A stretch of 64,000 bases of DNA, from positions 62,001 through 126,000 of the forward strand of contig CALUKI010000002.1 of assembly GCA_944321175.1 (NCBI GenBank). Reading direction: 5' to 3'. The position numbers and the translations under genes were made by a program. Position 1 is the first letter of the stretch; every line of letters starts with the position of its first letter. The notes under the pieces are model-generated. The model saw only the letters and a program-made list of their open reading frames with translations. It had not been told where the DNA came from and did no database searches. Below are positions 1 through 8,151 of the stretch, piece after piece. Source of the DNA: an uncultured Alistipes sp. GTDB lineage: Bacteria; Bacteroidota; Bacteroidia; Bacteroidales; Rikenellaceae.

Positions 1-1
1 C

Positions 2-457
2 GGATTGACGATGAAAACCGAGAACGTGGAAGAGTTTACAATGCGGTTCAACGCCTATGTCGAGGAGAATATCGATCCGCAGATGCTCATTCCGCAGGTC
101 GATATCGATGCCGAGCTGCTCTTCTCGGACATCACGCCGGCTTTCCGTCGGGAGTTGAAGCGCTTCGAACCGTTCGGGCAGGGCAATGCCGCTCCGGTCT
201 TCGTGACACACGGCGTCAGCAATCGGGGCGATGCGAAACTCGTCGGCGCCGAGTGCGAACACCTGCGCATGGACCTCACACAGCGGCAAAAGCCCTGTAC
301 AACCCTGCAATGTATCGCCTTCCAGCAACCGGAACATTACGAATGGATCCGCTCGGGACGGCCGGTGGACGTATGCTACCAGATCGTGGAGAACCACTAT
401 CGCGGAACGGTCTCGACCCAGCTGCGGATCAAGGATATCAAAACGGTGGAGCGATAG
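2..457 (+). CDS. recJ: RecJ single-strand DNA exonuclease, C-terminal fragment
   Basis: Last 151 residues of RecJ, the 5'-3' single-strand-specific exonuclease of recombination and mismatch repair. The gene enters the window already in frame, so its start and its DHH/DHHA1 catalytic domains lie outside. The visible part is the C-terminal OB-like domain, recognised by the segment LKRFEPFGQGNAAPVF, which matches the family's PFGxGNxxPxF signature, followed by a beta-rich tail. The reading frame is open from base 2 to a TAG stop. The 183 bases after it are AT-rich and carry the next operon's promoter. The identification is firm, but nothing can be said about the catalytic residues. Confidence 0.9.
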   Translation, partial: GLTMKTENVEEFTMRFNAYVEENIDPQMLIPQVDIDAELLFSDITPAFRRELKRFEPFGQGNAAPVFVTHGVSNRGDAKLVGAECEHLRMDLTQRQKPCTTLQCIAFQQPEHYEWIRSGRPVDVCYQIVENHYRGTVSTQLRIKDIKTVER

Positions 458-575
458 CATACGACAAAATCATTGCACATAGTCAGCAATTCACTTAATT
501 ATGAGTGGAATGCTGGCTATGTTTTATGCTCATATATATATTTAATATCGCATCGACAAAAACACAATATTTTAT

Positions 576-606
576 TTTGAATACCCCAATGTTAATATTA
601 TATTTG
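576..606 (+). promoter_or_regulatory. Bacteroidetes-type promoter of the NVEALA operon
   Basis: TTTG at 576-579, then exactly 19 bases, then TATATTTG at 599-606. This is a perfect match to the Bacteroidetes housekeeping promoter (TTTG-N19-TAnnTTTG). Transcription should start near 610, giving a leader of about 30 bases before the ATG at 641. Confidence 0.85.
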
Positions 607-640
607 CCTTATAACAAGCTTAACCTTAAAAAACTCACCT

Positions 641-868
641 ATGAAAAAATTATTCTTTTTCGCAGTCATTTCTGCGGCAGCAACAATCACAACGGCAACA
701 AGTTTATCGTACTTCAACAAAATCGAATCCTCTGATCTGCTAAATGCTAATGTCGAGGCTTTAGCACATGATGAAATCGACGTAGGAGAAATATGCATAT
801 ATGCCGACGTAATATGCTACGAATTAAATGATGATTTAGGTCATGCCCTAATTAAGGGATATAAATAA
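641..868 (+). CDS. NVEALA-family small exported peptide
   Basis: 75-residue peptide. It has an N-terminal hydrophobic segment (MKKLFFFAVISAAATITT) and a literal NVEALA motif at residues 37-42, the hallmark of a Bacteroidetes family of small secreted or leader-type peptides. After the motif come an acidic stretch and two cysteines (C52, C59), fewer than many members carry. Its function is not known. The stop overlaps the next ATG by one base (TAATG), so it is translationally coupled to a beta-propeller lipoprotein, and NVEALA genes are commonly found beside such proteins. The gene is much more AT-rich than the surrounding chromosome, which suggests transfer. It has its own strong promoter. Confidence 0.8.
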   Translation: MKKLFFFAVISAAATITTATSLSYFNKIESSDLLNANVEALAHDEIDVGEICIYADVICYELNDDLGHALIKGYK

Positions 869-1917
869 TGTTGTTCCCATTAAAAAAAAACGCGACCCTA
901 CTTCTCAGCATATTGTTATGCTGGGGATGTGGACAGTCCTCTCAGGAAATTGTCACGGAAGAAATCCATGCGCAAAGACTCGAACAGATCAATGATCCGT
1001 TCAATGTTTACGGTTCCATCTTTCTCGACGAGAGCGCCGGAGCACTCCTCAAATCAGAGGGACTGGGAAATATTGCGATAAAACGGCTGGACCTCCGCAC
1101 GGGAACATGCACAGACCTTATCCGCAAGGGTCGAGGGCCAAATGAATACATTGATCTCACGATTACAAAGATAGATCCTTCAACAGGGATATTCCATGCC
1201 TGCGATCTTGCAAAAGGTGAACTTTGTACGTTTACCACCGACGGCGCGCAGATTACAGCGACACCAATCGAAACAAGATTCTTCCAGGCTATTCCTCTTG
1301 GGAAACATATCGTATCATACGGGAATACGCTGGCGGACGACGGATTACTTTTCCAGCTGAGCGACAGCACCGGTCGGGCAGTCGGACGCTTCGGGCTCTT
1401 CCCCGACGATGGAATGCCATATGGACATCAGTATAAAACAATGGCCTATCAAGGCAAGATGGTTGCCAATCCGCAACGTTCACGATTCGCCTATCTGATG
1501 AATTTTGGGAGTGTATTCGACATTTACGAAATCACAGACGACGGAAGTGCCTCGCTCATCTTCTCTATCCACGAAGATACACCGGTCTATGAACCGCAAC
1601 AGAATATAATCGGAGTTCGATTCGAACAACCCAAGTTCCACTACTCGGATGCCTATGCATCGCAACGGTATATCTACGCGCTCTATTCCGGGAAGAAAGT
1701 CGAACAAAAAACAAATGAGGCCTCCCAACGGGCCCGAGAGACTCCGACAATCCGCGTTTACGACTGGGACGGCAACCGCATCTGCGACCTGTCGGCCGAT
1801 ATCCCGCTGCTGAGCATCTGTGTCAGCTCCGACGACTCCTACCTCATCGGACTTTACGCCGAAGACTATGTGCTGAAATGCTGCCGGTTCGATCTGCCGG
1901 AAAGACTTCGCGAATAA
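868..1917 (+). CDS. TolB-like 6-bladed beta-propeller lipoprotein
   Basis: 349 residues. The N-terminus has basic residues, a hydrophobic run and then LLCWGC, so C21 is the likely lipid-modified cysteine, although the lipobox is loose. The rest looks like the TolB-like/BF-type 6-bladed propeller family, with repeated beta-strand blades and motifs such as GRGPNEY near residues 88-94. It presumably sits on a membrane surface facing the periplasm or outside. Overlap with the NVEALA gene implies that the peptide and the propeller work together, for example by binding or export, but this is inference from neighbourhood. A perfect hairpin terminator follows 42 bases after the stop. Confidence 0.75.
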   Translation: MLFPLKKNATLLLSILLCWGCGQSSQEIVTEEIHAQRLEQINDPFNVYGSIFLDESAGALLKSEGLGNIAIKRLDLRTGTCTDLIRKGRGPNEYIDLTITKIDPSTGIFHACDLAKGELCTFTTDGAQITATPIETRFFQAIPLGKHIVSYGNTLADDGLLFQLSDSTGRAVGRFGLFPDDGMPYGHQYKTMAYQGKMVANPQRSRFAYLMNFGSVFDIYEITDDGSASLIFSIHEDTPVYEPQQNIIGVRFEQPKFHYSDAYASQRYIYALYSGKKVEQKTNEASQRARETPTIRVYDWDGNRICDLSADIPLLSICVSSDDSYLIGLYAEDYVLKCCRFDLPERLRE

Positions 1918-1958
1918 CAGGCGGCGATGGCTCTCCGCTTCGTCCGGCATCGCTGCGA

Positions 1959-1994
1959 ATCGGGGTGCGGATTTCAAATCCGCACCCCGATCGT
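1959..1994 (+). terminator. Hairpin terminator after the propeller gene
   Basis: Perfect 16-base inverted repeat (ATCGGGGTGCGGATTT and its complement) around a single central C at 1975, followed by a short CGTTT. It ends the NVEALA operon. It could also serve the convergent small membrane-protein genes. Confidence 0.7.
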
Positions 1995-2005
1995 TTAACA
2001 GGAAA

Positions 2006-2212
2006 TCATGCCTCGCGGCCTCCGCTCCGGCGGCAAAGCAGACGCTTCATGCCGTAGAAGATCGCCGTCAGCAGGACGGCCGCCAGCGCATAGACCATCG
2101 TCCACACGAGCGACAGCCGCCCGTCGGGCTGCTGAGATTCCGACGGCAGAAGGGTCATCAGCCAGAAAAAAAGCAACCATTTCACGACCCGTGAGAACGG
2201 ACTCCGCAACAC
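2006..2212 (-). CDS. Small hypothetical membrane protein
   Basis: 68 residues with two hydrophobic helices (about residues 11-23 and 38-54) and a basic C-terminus. The GTG start at 2212 lies next to an in-frame TGA, and no better start exists in this frame. An overlapping frame beginning with ATG at 2216 gives a non-membrane, low-complexity product and is less likely. It sits 24 bases downstream of another small membrane protein on the same strand, so the two probably form one transcript. No family is recognised. The call rests on hydrophobicity pattern and pairing only. Confidence 0.45.
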   Translation of the reverse strand: MLRSPFSRVVKWLLFFWLMTLLPSESQQPDGRLSLVWTMVYALAAVLLTAIFYGMKRLLCRRSGGREA

Positions 2213-2236
2213 TCATCTGCCGCAGTGGGTGGAAGT

Positions 2237-2479
2237 TTATACCCCACGCCTCCCCGTCTCCGAATCGCCGCGCCTCCGTCCGTACCAGCGGCTTAGACAG
2301 AAACGGTAATCCAACAGATCAAGCATCGCCAGAGCCAGTACAACAAAGAGCGTCGCCAACAGACACCGTCCGAACGGGAAAGGCGTGACACCATAGTTCT
2401 GGTAAGCATATAGCAGGAAGAATATGACGAAGGTAATAACATTCCTCACAATCAATCTGTTAATATTTCTTCTGTCCAT
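2237..2479 (-). CDS. Small hypothetical membrane protein
   Basis: 80 residues. It starts MDRRNINRLIVRN, followed by two strongly hydrophobic segments (about 14-28 and 35-55) and an Arg-rich C-terminus, a positive-inside pattern of a small inner-membrane protein. It is the first of two adjacent small membrane genes on this strand. The long AT-rich region upstream (from 2480) would hold its promoter, but no TAnnTTTG box was identified. No family is recognised. Confidence 0.5.
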   Translation of the reverse strand: MDRRNINRLIVRNVITFVIFFLLYAYQNYGVTPFPFGRCLLATLFVVLALAMLDLLDYRFCLSRWYGRRRGDSETGRRGV

Positions 2480-2936
2480 AAGCGAACTAATTATTGGGTG
2501 TTACAGGTGAAATAGCAATCGATCCAAGCAAAAAATCTTTCCGCAACTCATACAATGTTGCATCATACGCATAATCAACCAACGGACTTACGATGGAAAC
2601 CGAATAACCGCCATTTATCCCTCCCCGGCATAAATATATATACAAGATATTATTTCGTCAAATTTTTCCCTTTATTATCTGCATATACACAGAAATCTAC
2701 TCTATACAGTACGCCGCAATCGGGCAAAAAAAGCGTTCCCGTCCTGCATAATACAGGACAGGAACGCAAAAAGACGGCAGGGATCACACCTCAATTCTGT
2801 AACACACTCTCTGCAATCCGGATGCTTCTCAACGGCGAGGAGCCCTTTTGCGAAGGGCCCGGGCCGAACGAACGACCGGAAGGTCTCGCGTCCGTTCTTC
2901 CGCACTGCCGGCGTGCCCCTGTTCGAGACCGGTCGA
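2480..2936. other. Intergenic region, AT-rich part plus mdh terminator
   Basis: No convincing gene. A 132-codon plus-strand frame (2555-2953) has unbiased, repeat-like composition and runs antisense into mdh, so it is not called. The region holds the strong hairpin listed separately. It also holds a second inverted repeat, GCCCTT-TTGCG-AAGGGC near 2848-2864, without a T-run. Confidence 0.6.
2726..2772 (-). terminator. Rho-independent terminator downstream of mdh
   Basis: A 14-pair stem with one mismatch (2733-2746 with 2754-2767), loop CATAATA. On the minus strand it is followed by seven T (2726-2732). It lies about 165 bases beyond the mdh stop. Confidence 0.75.
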
Positions 2937-3929
2937 TCAGAGGTTGGGATTGATCTTCGTCCACTCCGATACGGGCGGTACGATGTTCAACGTTACCAGC
3001 TCGTCACGCATCTTGCAGAGGTGCTCGTAGCTGGCGTCGAGGCTTGCAAGCTCGTCGGCCGTACCCGTCGGCATCTCGTAATGACATCCCGTTGCGTCGA
3101 TCGTGGTCTTCATGGCCATCATGATGCACTTGTACTTTTCGTTGTTCACGAACGTACCGGCCGGCCAGCGGAAAGGCTCGCCGCCCATGGCCGAACGGAT
3201 CATTTCGACCGAAAGGTATGCCGGACTCTGGAACGACGAACGGCCGCGCAGCTCGATGATCTTCGCACCGCCCTTCGTTACATCCTGCTGCATCTGCTTC
3301 CACTCCTCAACGGGGAAGTCGGGCGTACCGATAATCCCGCTCAGCGGTTTGCCGGCAACCTTCACAGCGCTGCCGAATACGGCCATCTGCTCGCCGTGGC
3401 CGCCATACGTTGCGCAACCCGTGATCTGGTTCTGCATCACACCGAACTTCTTGGCCAGTGCGCTCTGCAGACGCGTCGAGTCGAGCGCCGCGAGCGTCGT
3501 CACCTGCGAAGGTTTCAGTCCCGAATAGAGCAACGTCACCAGACCCGTCAAATCGGCCGGATTGAAGATGATCACCACATGTTTTACATCGGGGCAGTAG
3601 CTCTTGATGTCCTTGCCCAACTGCTCGGCGATTTCGCAGTTGCCCTTGAGCAGATCCTCACGCGTCATGCCGGCCTTACGGGGTGCACCGCCCGAAGAGA
3701 TGATATACTTGGCGCCGGTAAACGCCTCTTTCACGTCGGTCGTGGCCGTGATGTTCACGCCATCGAAACCGCTCTGACGCATCTCCTCGGCAACACCCTC
3801 CGGAGAAAAGACATCATACAGACACAGATTGGGTGTCAACCCCATCATCAGCGCCGTCTGCGCCATGTTCGAACCGATCATGCCGGCTGCGCCGACGATC
3901 GTCAATTTCTCGTTTGTCAGAAAAGCCAT
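2937..3929 (-). CDS. mdh: Malate dehydrogenase
   Basis: 330 residues. NAD-dependent interconversion of malate and oxaloacetate, used in Bacteroidales in the reductive branch leading to succinate and propionate. The Rossmann glycine motif GAAGMIGSNMA is at residues 13-23. Substrate arginines are in APRKAGMTR (R84, R90) and LDSTR (D150, R153), and the catalytic His is H178 in YGGHGEQMA. The ATG at 3929 is chosen because the conserved N-terminus begins MAFLTNEKLTIVG. A longer frame upstream (to 4109) has no family similarity and would span the promoter. It is a single gene with its own promoter at 3977-3984 and terminator at 2726-2772. Confidence 0.95.
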   Translation of the reverse strand: MAFLTNEKLTIVGAAGMIGSNMAQTALMMGLTPNLCLYDVFSPEGVAEEMRQSGFDGVNITATTDVKEAFTGAKYIISSGGAPRKAGMTREDLLKGNCEIAEQLGKDIKSYCPDVKHVVIIFNPADLTGLVTLLYSGLKPSQVTTLAALDSTRLQSALAKKFGVMQNQITGCATYGGHGEQMAVFGSAVKVAGKPLSGIIGTPDFPVEEWKQMQQDVTKGGAKIIELRGRSSFQSPAYLSVEMIRSAMGGEPFRWPAGTFVNNEKYKCIMMAMKTTIDATGCHYEMPTGTADELASLDASYEHLCKMRDELVTLNIVPPVSEWTKINPNL

Positions 3930-4245
3930 ACTACAATTACTATTTATTGTTAATAAACTAACAGTTCTTCGACCTACAAAAGTAATGTTTTTTTTCGATT
4001 GTTCGTCAATATTCTTAGAATTTGTATGCAAATTGCGAGAAATCCTTCGGATTCCAAACACGGGATGCCCTGGAATCCGCAAACAAAACGGTCCACCGCA
4101 TGAAACCATCCGAAAAGCGGGAAGCCGGTACCGAAACGGTGCCCCCCTGTCTCGCGCCGTGACGGGTCGGCATCAGGCCCCTCCGCCCATCGCGCCGTTT
4201 TCCATCCACCTGTCGGGCGGAGACCATCTGACTGCAAAGCGGTCT
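3930..4245. other. Intergenic region carrying the mdh promoter
   Basis: 316 bases between the end of the dcw operon and mdh. The left third is AT-rich and contains the mdh promoter. The right part is GC-rich, and neither a gene nor a clear terminator for the dcw operon was seen in it. Confidence 0.6.
3977..4009 (-). promoter_or_regulatory. mdh promoter
   Basis: Minus-strand TACTTTTG (3977-3984) matches TAnnTTTG, with TTG (4007-4009) about 22 bases upstream. The expected start is near 3973, giving a leader of about 44 bases. Confidence 0.65.
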
Positions 4246-5280
4246 TTACAATCCGAACAGGCGGCGCAACAACCGATCTCCGCGCTTCGACGGCGGGACG
4301 CACCCGGATATGCCCCTTCCCGCCATCCAGGGGATAATCACTCCCGACAGGAACAGCACGATCGAGAAAAGCTGCGGATCGACCGGCAGGCGGGGATAGA
4401 GCAGGCCGCGCAGCAGGCCGACGGGCAGCACATGCAGCAGATAAACCGTAAAGGTGTATCTGCGCAGGTCCCATACATACGGCAGCCGCAACCCGCTGCC
4501 GACAGCGACAGCACTGCAAGAGGCCACGAAGAGTATTCCCGCCAAAGCATAGAACGGGGCTGCGACATGCGACGGAAGCCACAGCGTCACCAACGATGCC
4601 GCGCCCCAGAAAACCCACGCCGCCGGCCGCGACAGGGCCTTCCAAAAACGCTCCCGACAGTCGCATGCCACCATTCCCAGCAGGAAAAAGGCCGTGTACC
4701 AGAGGACGTCGGGCAGCATCAGCAGCTCCCCGCCCGTCGGGGCAAGCAGCCGATTGACGACGATGCAGACGGCCGCGGCCGCAACAAGCAGACTCTTTCG
4801 TCCACGGCTCCAGCGATCGGCAAGATACCCGACGACACCCACCTCGAACAACACCTCCAAAAACCAGAAGGGACGAATCGGGTTGTCGGCCGGGTAGAGA
4901 AAGGCATGCAGGTAGGCCGCAACGCTCAGCTCCGAAGGCCGCATCGCATAGGCGCTCAACAACCCTTTGGGAACAAAGACCAGCGTAGTCCAGAACCACA
5001 GCGGGAAGAGCAGCCGCCAGGCCCTGCGGCGGACAAATTGCGGCAGGGTGATTCGTCCGCTCCCGCCGCCGTAACGGAACAGATACCCCGAAAGCGCAAA
5101 GAAAAGCGGCATGTGGAAGGCATAGATCCAACGGAACAATGCAGTCGAATTGAACCGGATATCCGCTCCCGAATGGCCGGCTACGACCAGCAGGATACCG
5201 ATCACATAGCAGAGATCGATCCGCCGGTCACGCGGCCGCGATTCCGGAGAAACGGCGATTGCGGGAGGGCTACCTTTCAT
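4246..5280 (-). CDS. Membrane acyltransferase, family 3 type
   Basis: 344 residues, multi-pass inner-membrane protein of the acyltransferase-3 family, which O-acylates sugars, lipids or envelope polymers. The N-terminal signature RRIDLCYVIGILLVVAGHSG contains the likely catalytic His (H36). FHMPLFFALSGYLF follows, as in the family, with about ten hydrophobic helices in all. The ATG at 5280 overlaps the ftsW stop by 11 bases. An upstream ATG at 5322 is possible. Its place at the end of the dcw operon, where murG is usually found, suggests modification of a cell-envelope substrate such as peptidoglycan. The substrate is unknown. Confidence 0.75.
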   Translation of the reverse strand: MKGSPPAIAVSPESRPRDRRIDLCYVIGILLVVAGHSGADIRFNSTALFRWIYAFHMPLFFALSGYLFRYGGGSGRITLPQFVRRRAWRLLFPLWFWTTLVFVPKGLLSAYAMRPSELSVAAYLHAFLYPADNPIRPFWFLEVLFEVGVVGYLADRWSRGRKSLLVAAAAVCIVVNRLLAPTGGELLMLPDVLWYTAFFLLGMVACDCRERFWKALSRPAAWVFWGAASLVTLWLPSHVAAPFYALAGILFVASCSAVAVGSGLRLPYVWDLRRYTFTVYLLHVLPVGLLRGLLYPRLPVDPQLFSIVLFLSGVIIPWMAGRGISGCVPPSKRGDRLLRRLFGL

Positions 5281-6553
5281 AAATCGATTCCGAACGGGGC
5301 GTATCGTGGGAATGTTCATCATTCTGGCGGCTCACGCTCAGAATCATACCCAGGGCAATGGTCGTAAAGAGCACCGAAGAGCCGCCGCGCGAGATGAGCG
5401 GCAGCGTCTGGCCCGTTTCGGGCATCAGGTTGACAGTAACCATCACATGCAGCAGCGCCTGACAGGTGATCATCATCGCCAGACCCAGCACCAGCAGCCC
5501 CGGAAACGCCGTACCGCACCGCACGAAGATCTCCCGCGCACGGAAGAAGATCCAAAGATAGAGAATCAACAACACGGCAGCCAGCAGGATACCGTATTCC
5601 TCGACAAAAAAGGCATAGGCATAGTCGCTTTCGGGATGGATCATCTCGACGCGCATGGCGCTCTGCCCGGCCCCTTCGCCCAACAGCCCGCCATTGTGGA
5701 TGGCGATCATCGACCGTTCGGTGTCGGTCAGTTCGTCGATCGGTTTTTCAACCTGCGACGACGTCCAGAGATCGACCCATGTACTGAGACGGCCGGCAGC
5801 CGTCTCGCTGCGGCCCAGGTTGAACAGCCCCGCAAGCAGCAAGGCACAAAAAGCCAGCCCCAGCAGCTTCAGCAGTTCCCGCATCTGCACCCGCCCGATA
5901 AGCATCATCACCAGCGAGGTCATGAAGACCAGCAATGCCGAAGAGGTGTGGGCCGGAAAAATCACGACACACGCCAGACCCACCGGCAACAGAATGGGAA
6001 GGGTTCCTTCGCGCCAGATCTTCCGCTGCTCAGGCGTCCGCCACTTGAAGGGGTTGAGCGACGGCACAAGCCGGATACGGTCGATCCGGCTCTGACGCGA
6101 CGCCAGCTGCCGCGCAAGCAGCAGGATCGTCGCCACCTTCAACGCTTCGGAGGGCTGGAACTGGAAACCGAGAACCGGGATCCAGCGTGCCGCGCCGTTA
6201 GTCGTCGCACCGATGAAATAGACCGCCAGCGTAAGCAGCAGGCTGATGACATAAACGGGGAGCGCAAGCCGGTTGTAAACGCGGCAGTTGATCTTGTGGA
6301 CGACGAGAATCACCGGAATGCAGAGCAGCAGAATAGCCAGCTGCTGGCTCAGAAAATGGGACGTCGAACGCGCCGTATGGGCGTCATAAGCCATCTTGGC
6401 CGTCGAGGAATAGACGACCAGCACCGAAATGACGGCCAGCGCCGCAATGATAATCCACAATACGCGGTCACCGGTAAAGATCGAACCGAGCATCGCACGA
6501 AGCCCGCCCTGCGGCGCTGCCGATGCCGACTCCTCCATTCGTGTATCGTTCAT
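5270..6553 (-). CDS. ftsW: FtsW septal peptidoglycan glycosyltransferase
   Basis: About 427 residues, SEDS family. It polymerises lipid II at the division septum together with the class B PBP encoded upstream. There are ten predicted membrane helices. SEDS signatures include GAARWIPVLGFQFQPSEALK, FFVEEYGILLA and the C-terminal LPLISRGGSSVL. The start is uncertain: ATGs at 6580, 6562, 6553 and 6538 are all in frame. 6553 is chosen because the preceding residues look unconserved. It lies 113 bases downstream of murD and overlaps the acyltransferase gene, so it belongs to the same transcript. Confidence 0.9.
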   Translation of the reverse strand: MNDTRMEESASAAPQGGLRAMLGSIFTGDRVLWIIIAALAVISVLVVYSSTAKMAYDAHTARSTSHFLSQQLAILLLCIPVILVVHKINCRVYNRLALPVYVISLLLTLAVYFIGATTNGAARWIPVLGFQFQPSEALKVATILLLARQLASRQSRIDRIRLVPSLNPFKWRTPEQRKIWREGTLPILLPVGLACVVIFPAHTSSALLVFMTSLVMMLIGRVQMRELLKLLGLAFCALLLAGLFNLGRSETAAGRLSTWVDLWTSSQVEKPIDELTDTERSMIAIHNGGLLGEGAGQSAMRVEMIHPESDYAYAFFVEEYGILLAAVLLILYLWIFFRAREIFVRCGTAFPGLLVLGLAMMITCQALLHVMVTVNLMPETGQTLPLISRGGSSVLFTTIALGMILSVSRQNDEHSHDTPRSESIYER

Positions 6554-6666
6554 TCCCTGCATTTTTCGTTTGCTTGTCACATTCCCGAAGCGGAATACCC
6601 GCCTTCATCCTCCGTCGGATCACAGCCGGCGGCTGCCGCACAGCAGAAACATTCCGGCAAGCGGAT

Positions 6667-8019
6667 TCAAAGCCGTTCGTTCACCCACCGTTTGAAAAGT
6701 TCGCCCCGCTGTTCGTAGTTCCTGAACAGGTCGAAACTTGCACAGGCCGGCGACAACAGGACGGCATCACCCGGACGGGCCGCATCGCGTGCCGCCGCCA
6801 TCGCATCGTCCAACGACGACGTGGAGATCACCTCCGGAACCACACCGGTGAAACTGTCGATCAGTTTGCGGTTGTCGAGCCCCATGCAGACGAGCGTATG
6901 CACCTTCTCCCGCGCAAACGCCTTGAGCGGTTCGTAATCATTCCCCTTGTCGGTGCCGCCGGCAATCCAGACCGTCGGGCGCTTCATGCTTTCGAGCGCA
7001 TACCACACCGAATCGACGTTCGTCGCCTTCGAATCGTTGATCCACAGGACGCCGCCGGCCTCCCGAACCGGTTCGAGACGATGTTCGACCGGAGCGAACG
7101 TACAGATCGAACGGCGGATCCTGTCGGGTGCCACTCCCGCCGCCAGGGCCGCCAAGGCCGCCGCCATCGCATTGTAGGCGTTGTGCAGCCCGCTGATACG
7201 CATACGGCGCGTATCGACCGTGACGGAACGATCGCCGACCGTTGCCGTAAAACGGCCGCTGCTGCTCAGAAAAGCATCGCCGTCGCTGCCTGCGACGACC
7301 GTCCCGGCGGCAAACGGCAGCTGCCGCATCGGCAGCCGGTACTCCGGCAACAACGACCAGATCGTCTCATCATCGGCCGAATAGATGAAGCAATCGGTCG
7401 GACGCTGGTTCTGCGTGATGCGCATCTTTGCGGCGGCATACTTCGCGAAGGAGTGGTCGTAGCGGTCCAGATGGTCGGGCGTGATGTTCGTCAGCACACC
7501 GATGTCGGCCCGGAAGCGGTACATGCCGTCCAGCTGGAACGAACTGAGCTCCAGAACATACCAGTCATAGCGGCCCGTCGCCACCGAATAGGCGAAACTT
7601 TCGCCGATATTGCCGCCCAATGCCACCCTGTAACCGGCATCGTGCAGAATCTTGTAGATGAGCGACGTGGTTGTGGTCTTGCCGTTCGAGCCGGTGATGC
7701 AGATCGTCTTCGCTCCGTCGAGGTAACGGCCCGCAAACTCGATCTCCGAGATGACCGGCACACCCCGTTCACGCAACCTGCACACAAGCGGGGCCGTTTC
7801 GGGGATGCCCGGAGACTTGATCACCTCCGAAGCCGCAAGCACCCGCTCCTCCGTATGTCCGCCCTCCTCATAGGGCACGCCCCACGCTTCGAGTTTCATC
7901 CTGAAGCGGTCGGCAAGGCGTCCGCTGTCCGACAAAAAGACGTCGAATCCCATCTTACGGGCCAGAATCGCCGAACCGTAACCGCTGATTCCGCCGCCCA
8001 AAACCACAATCTTTTTCAT
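6667..8019 (-). CDS. murD: UDP-N-acetylmuramoyl-L-alanine--D-glutamate ligase
   Basis: 450 residues. Cytoplasmic ATP-dependent ligase adding D-Glu to UDP-MurNAc-L-Ala, the second amino-acid step in peptidoglycan precursor synthesis. The N-terminal nucleotide fold is MKKIVVLGGGISGYGSA. The ATP loop GSNGKTTT is at residues 110-117, NITPDHLDRY follows in the central domain, and ALLSPACASFDLF-type residues near the C-terminus are typical of MurD. The length is normal. It is seventh in gene position order but sixth transcribed in the minus-strand dcw operon, 132 bases after mraY. Confidence 0.95.
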   Translation of the reverse strand: MKKIVVLGGGISGYGSAILARKMGFDVFLSDSGRLADRFRMKLEAWGVPYEEGGHTEERVLAASEVIKSPGIPETAPLVCRLRERGVPVISEIEFAGRYLDGAKTICITGSNGKTTTTSLIYKILHDAGYRVALGGNIGESFAYSVATGRYDWYVLELSSFQLDGMYRFRADIGVLTNITPDHLDRYDHSFAKYAAAKMRITQNQRPTDCFIYSADDETIWSLLPEYRLPMRQLPFAAGTVVAGSDGDAFLSSSGRFTATVGDRSVTVDTRRMRISGLHNAYNAMAAALAALAAGVAPDRIRRSICTFAPVEHRLEPVREAGGVLWINDSKATNVDSVWYALESMKRPTVWIAGGTDKGNDYEPLKAFAREKVHTLVCMGLDNRKLIDSFTGVVPEVISTSSLDDAMAAARDAARPGDAVLLSPACASFDLFRNYEQRGELFKRWVNERL

Positions 8020-8151
8020 TGTCTATCGAATCTTTCGTTCTTCACTTTTCAGTTTACACATCCGCACCGCCACCCGATTCCGTTTCATACGACGGGAATA
8101 CCGTCACGCTCCGCTCCGGCAGGGTGCGAGAAGCCCCGCTGCCTCCTCACG

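Noticed and set aside
1995..2216. An alternative ATG-started frame overlapping the small membrane protein
   Set aside because: Its product lacks membrane segments or any conserved pattern, whereas the GTG-started frame gives a plausible two-helix membrane protein.
2555..2953. A 132-codon plus-strand frame before mdh
   Set aside because: Unbiased composition, spans the mdh terminator and runs into mdh on the opposite strand.
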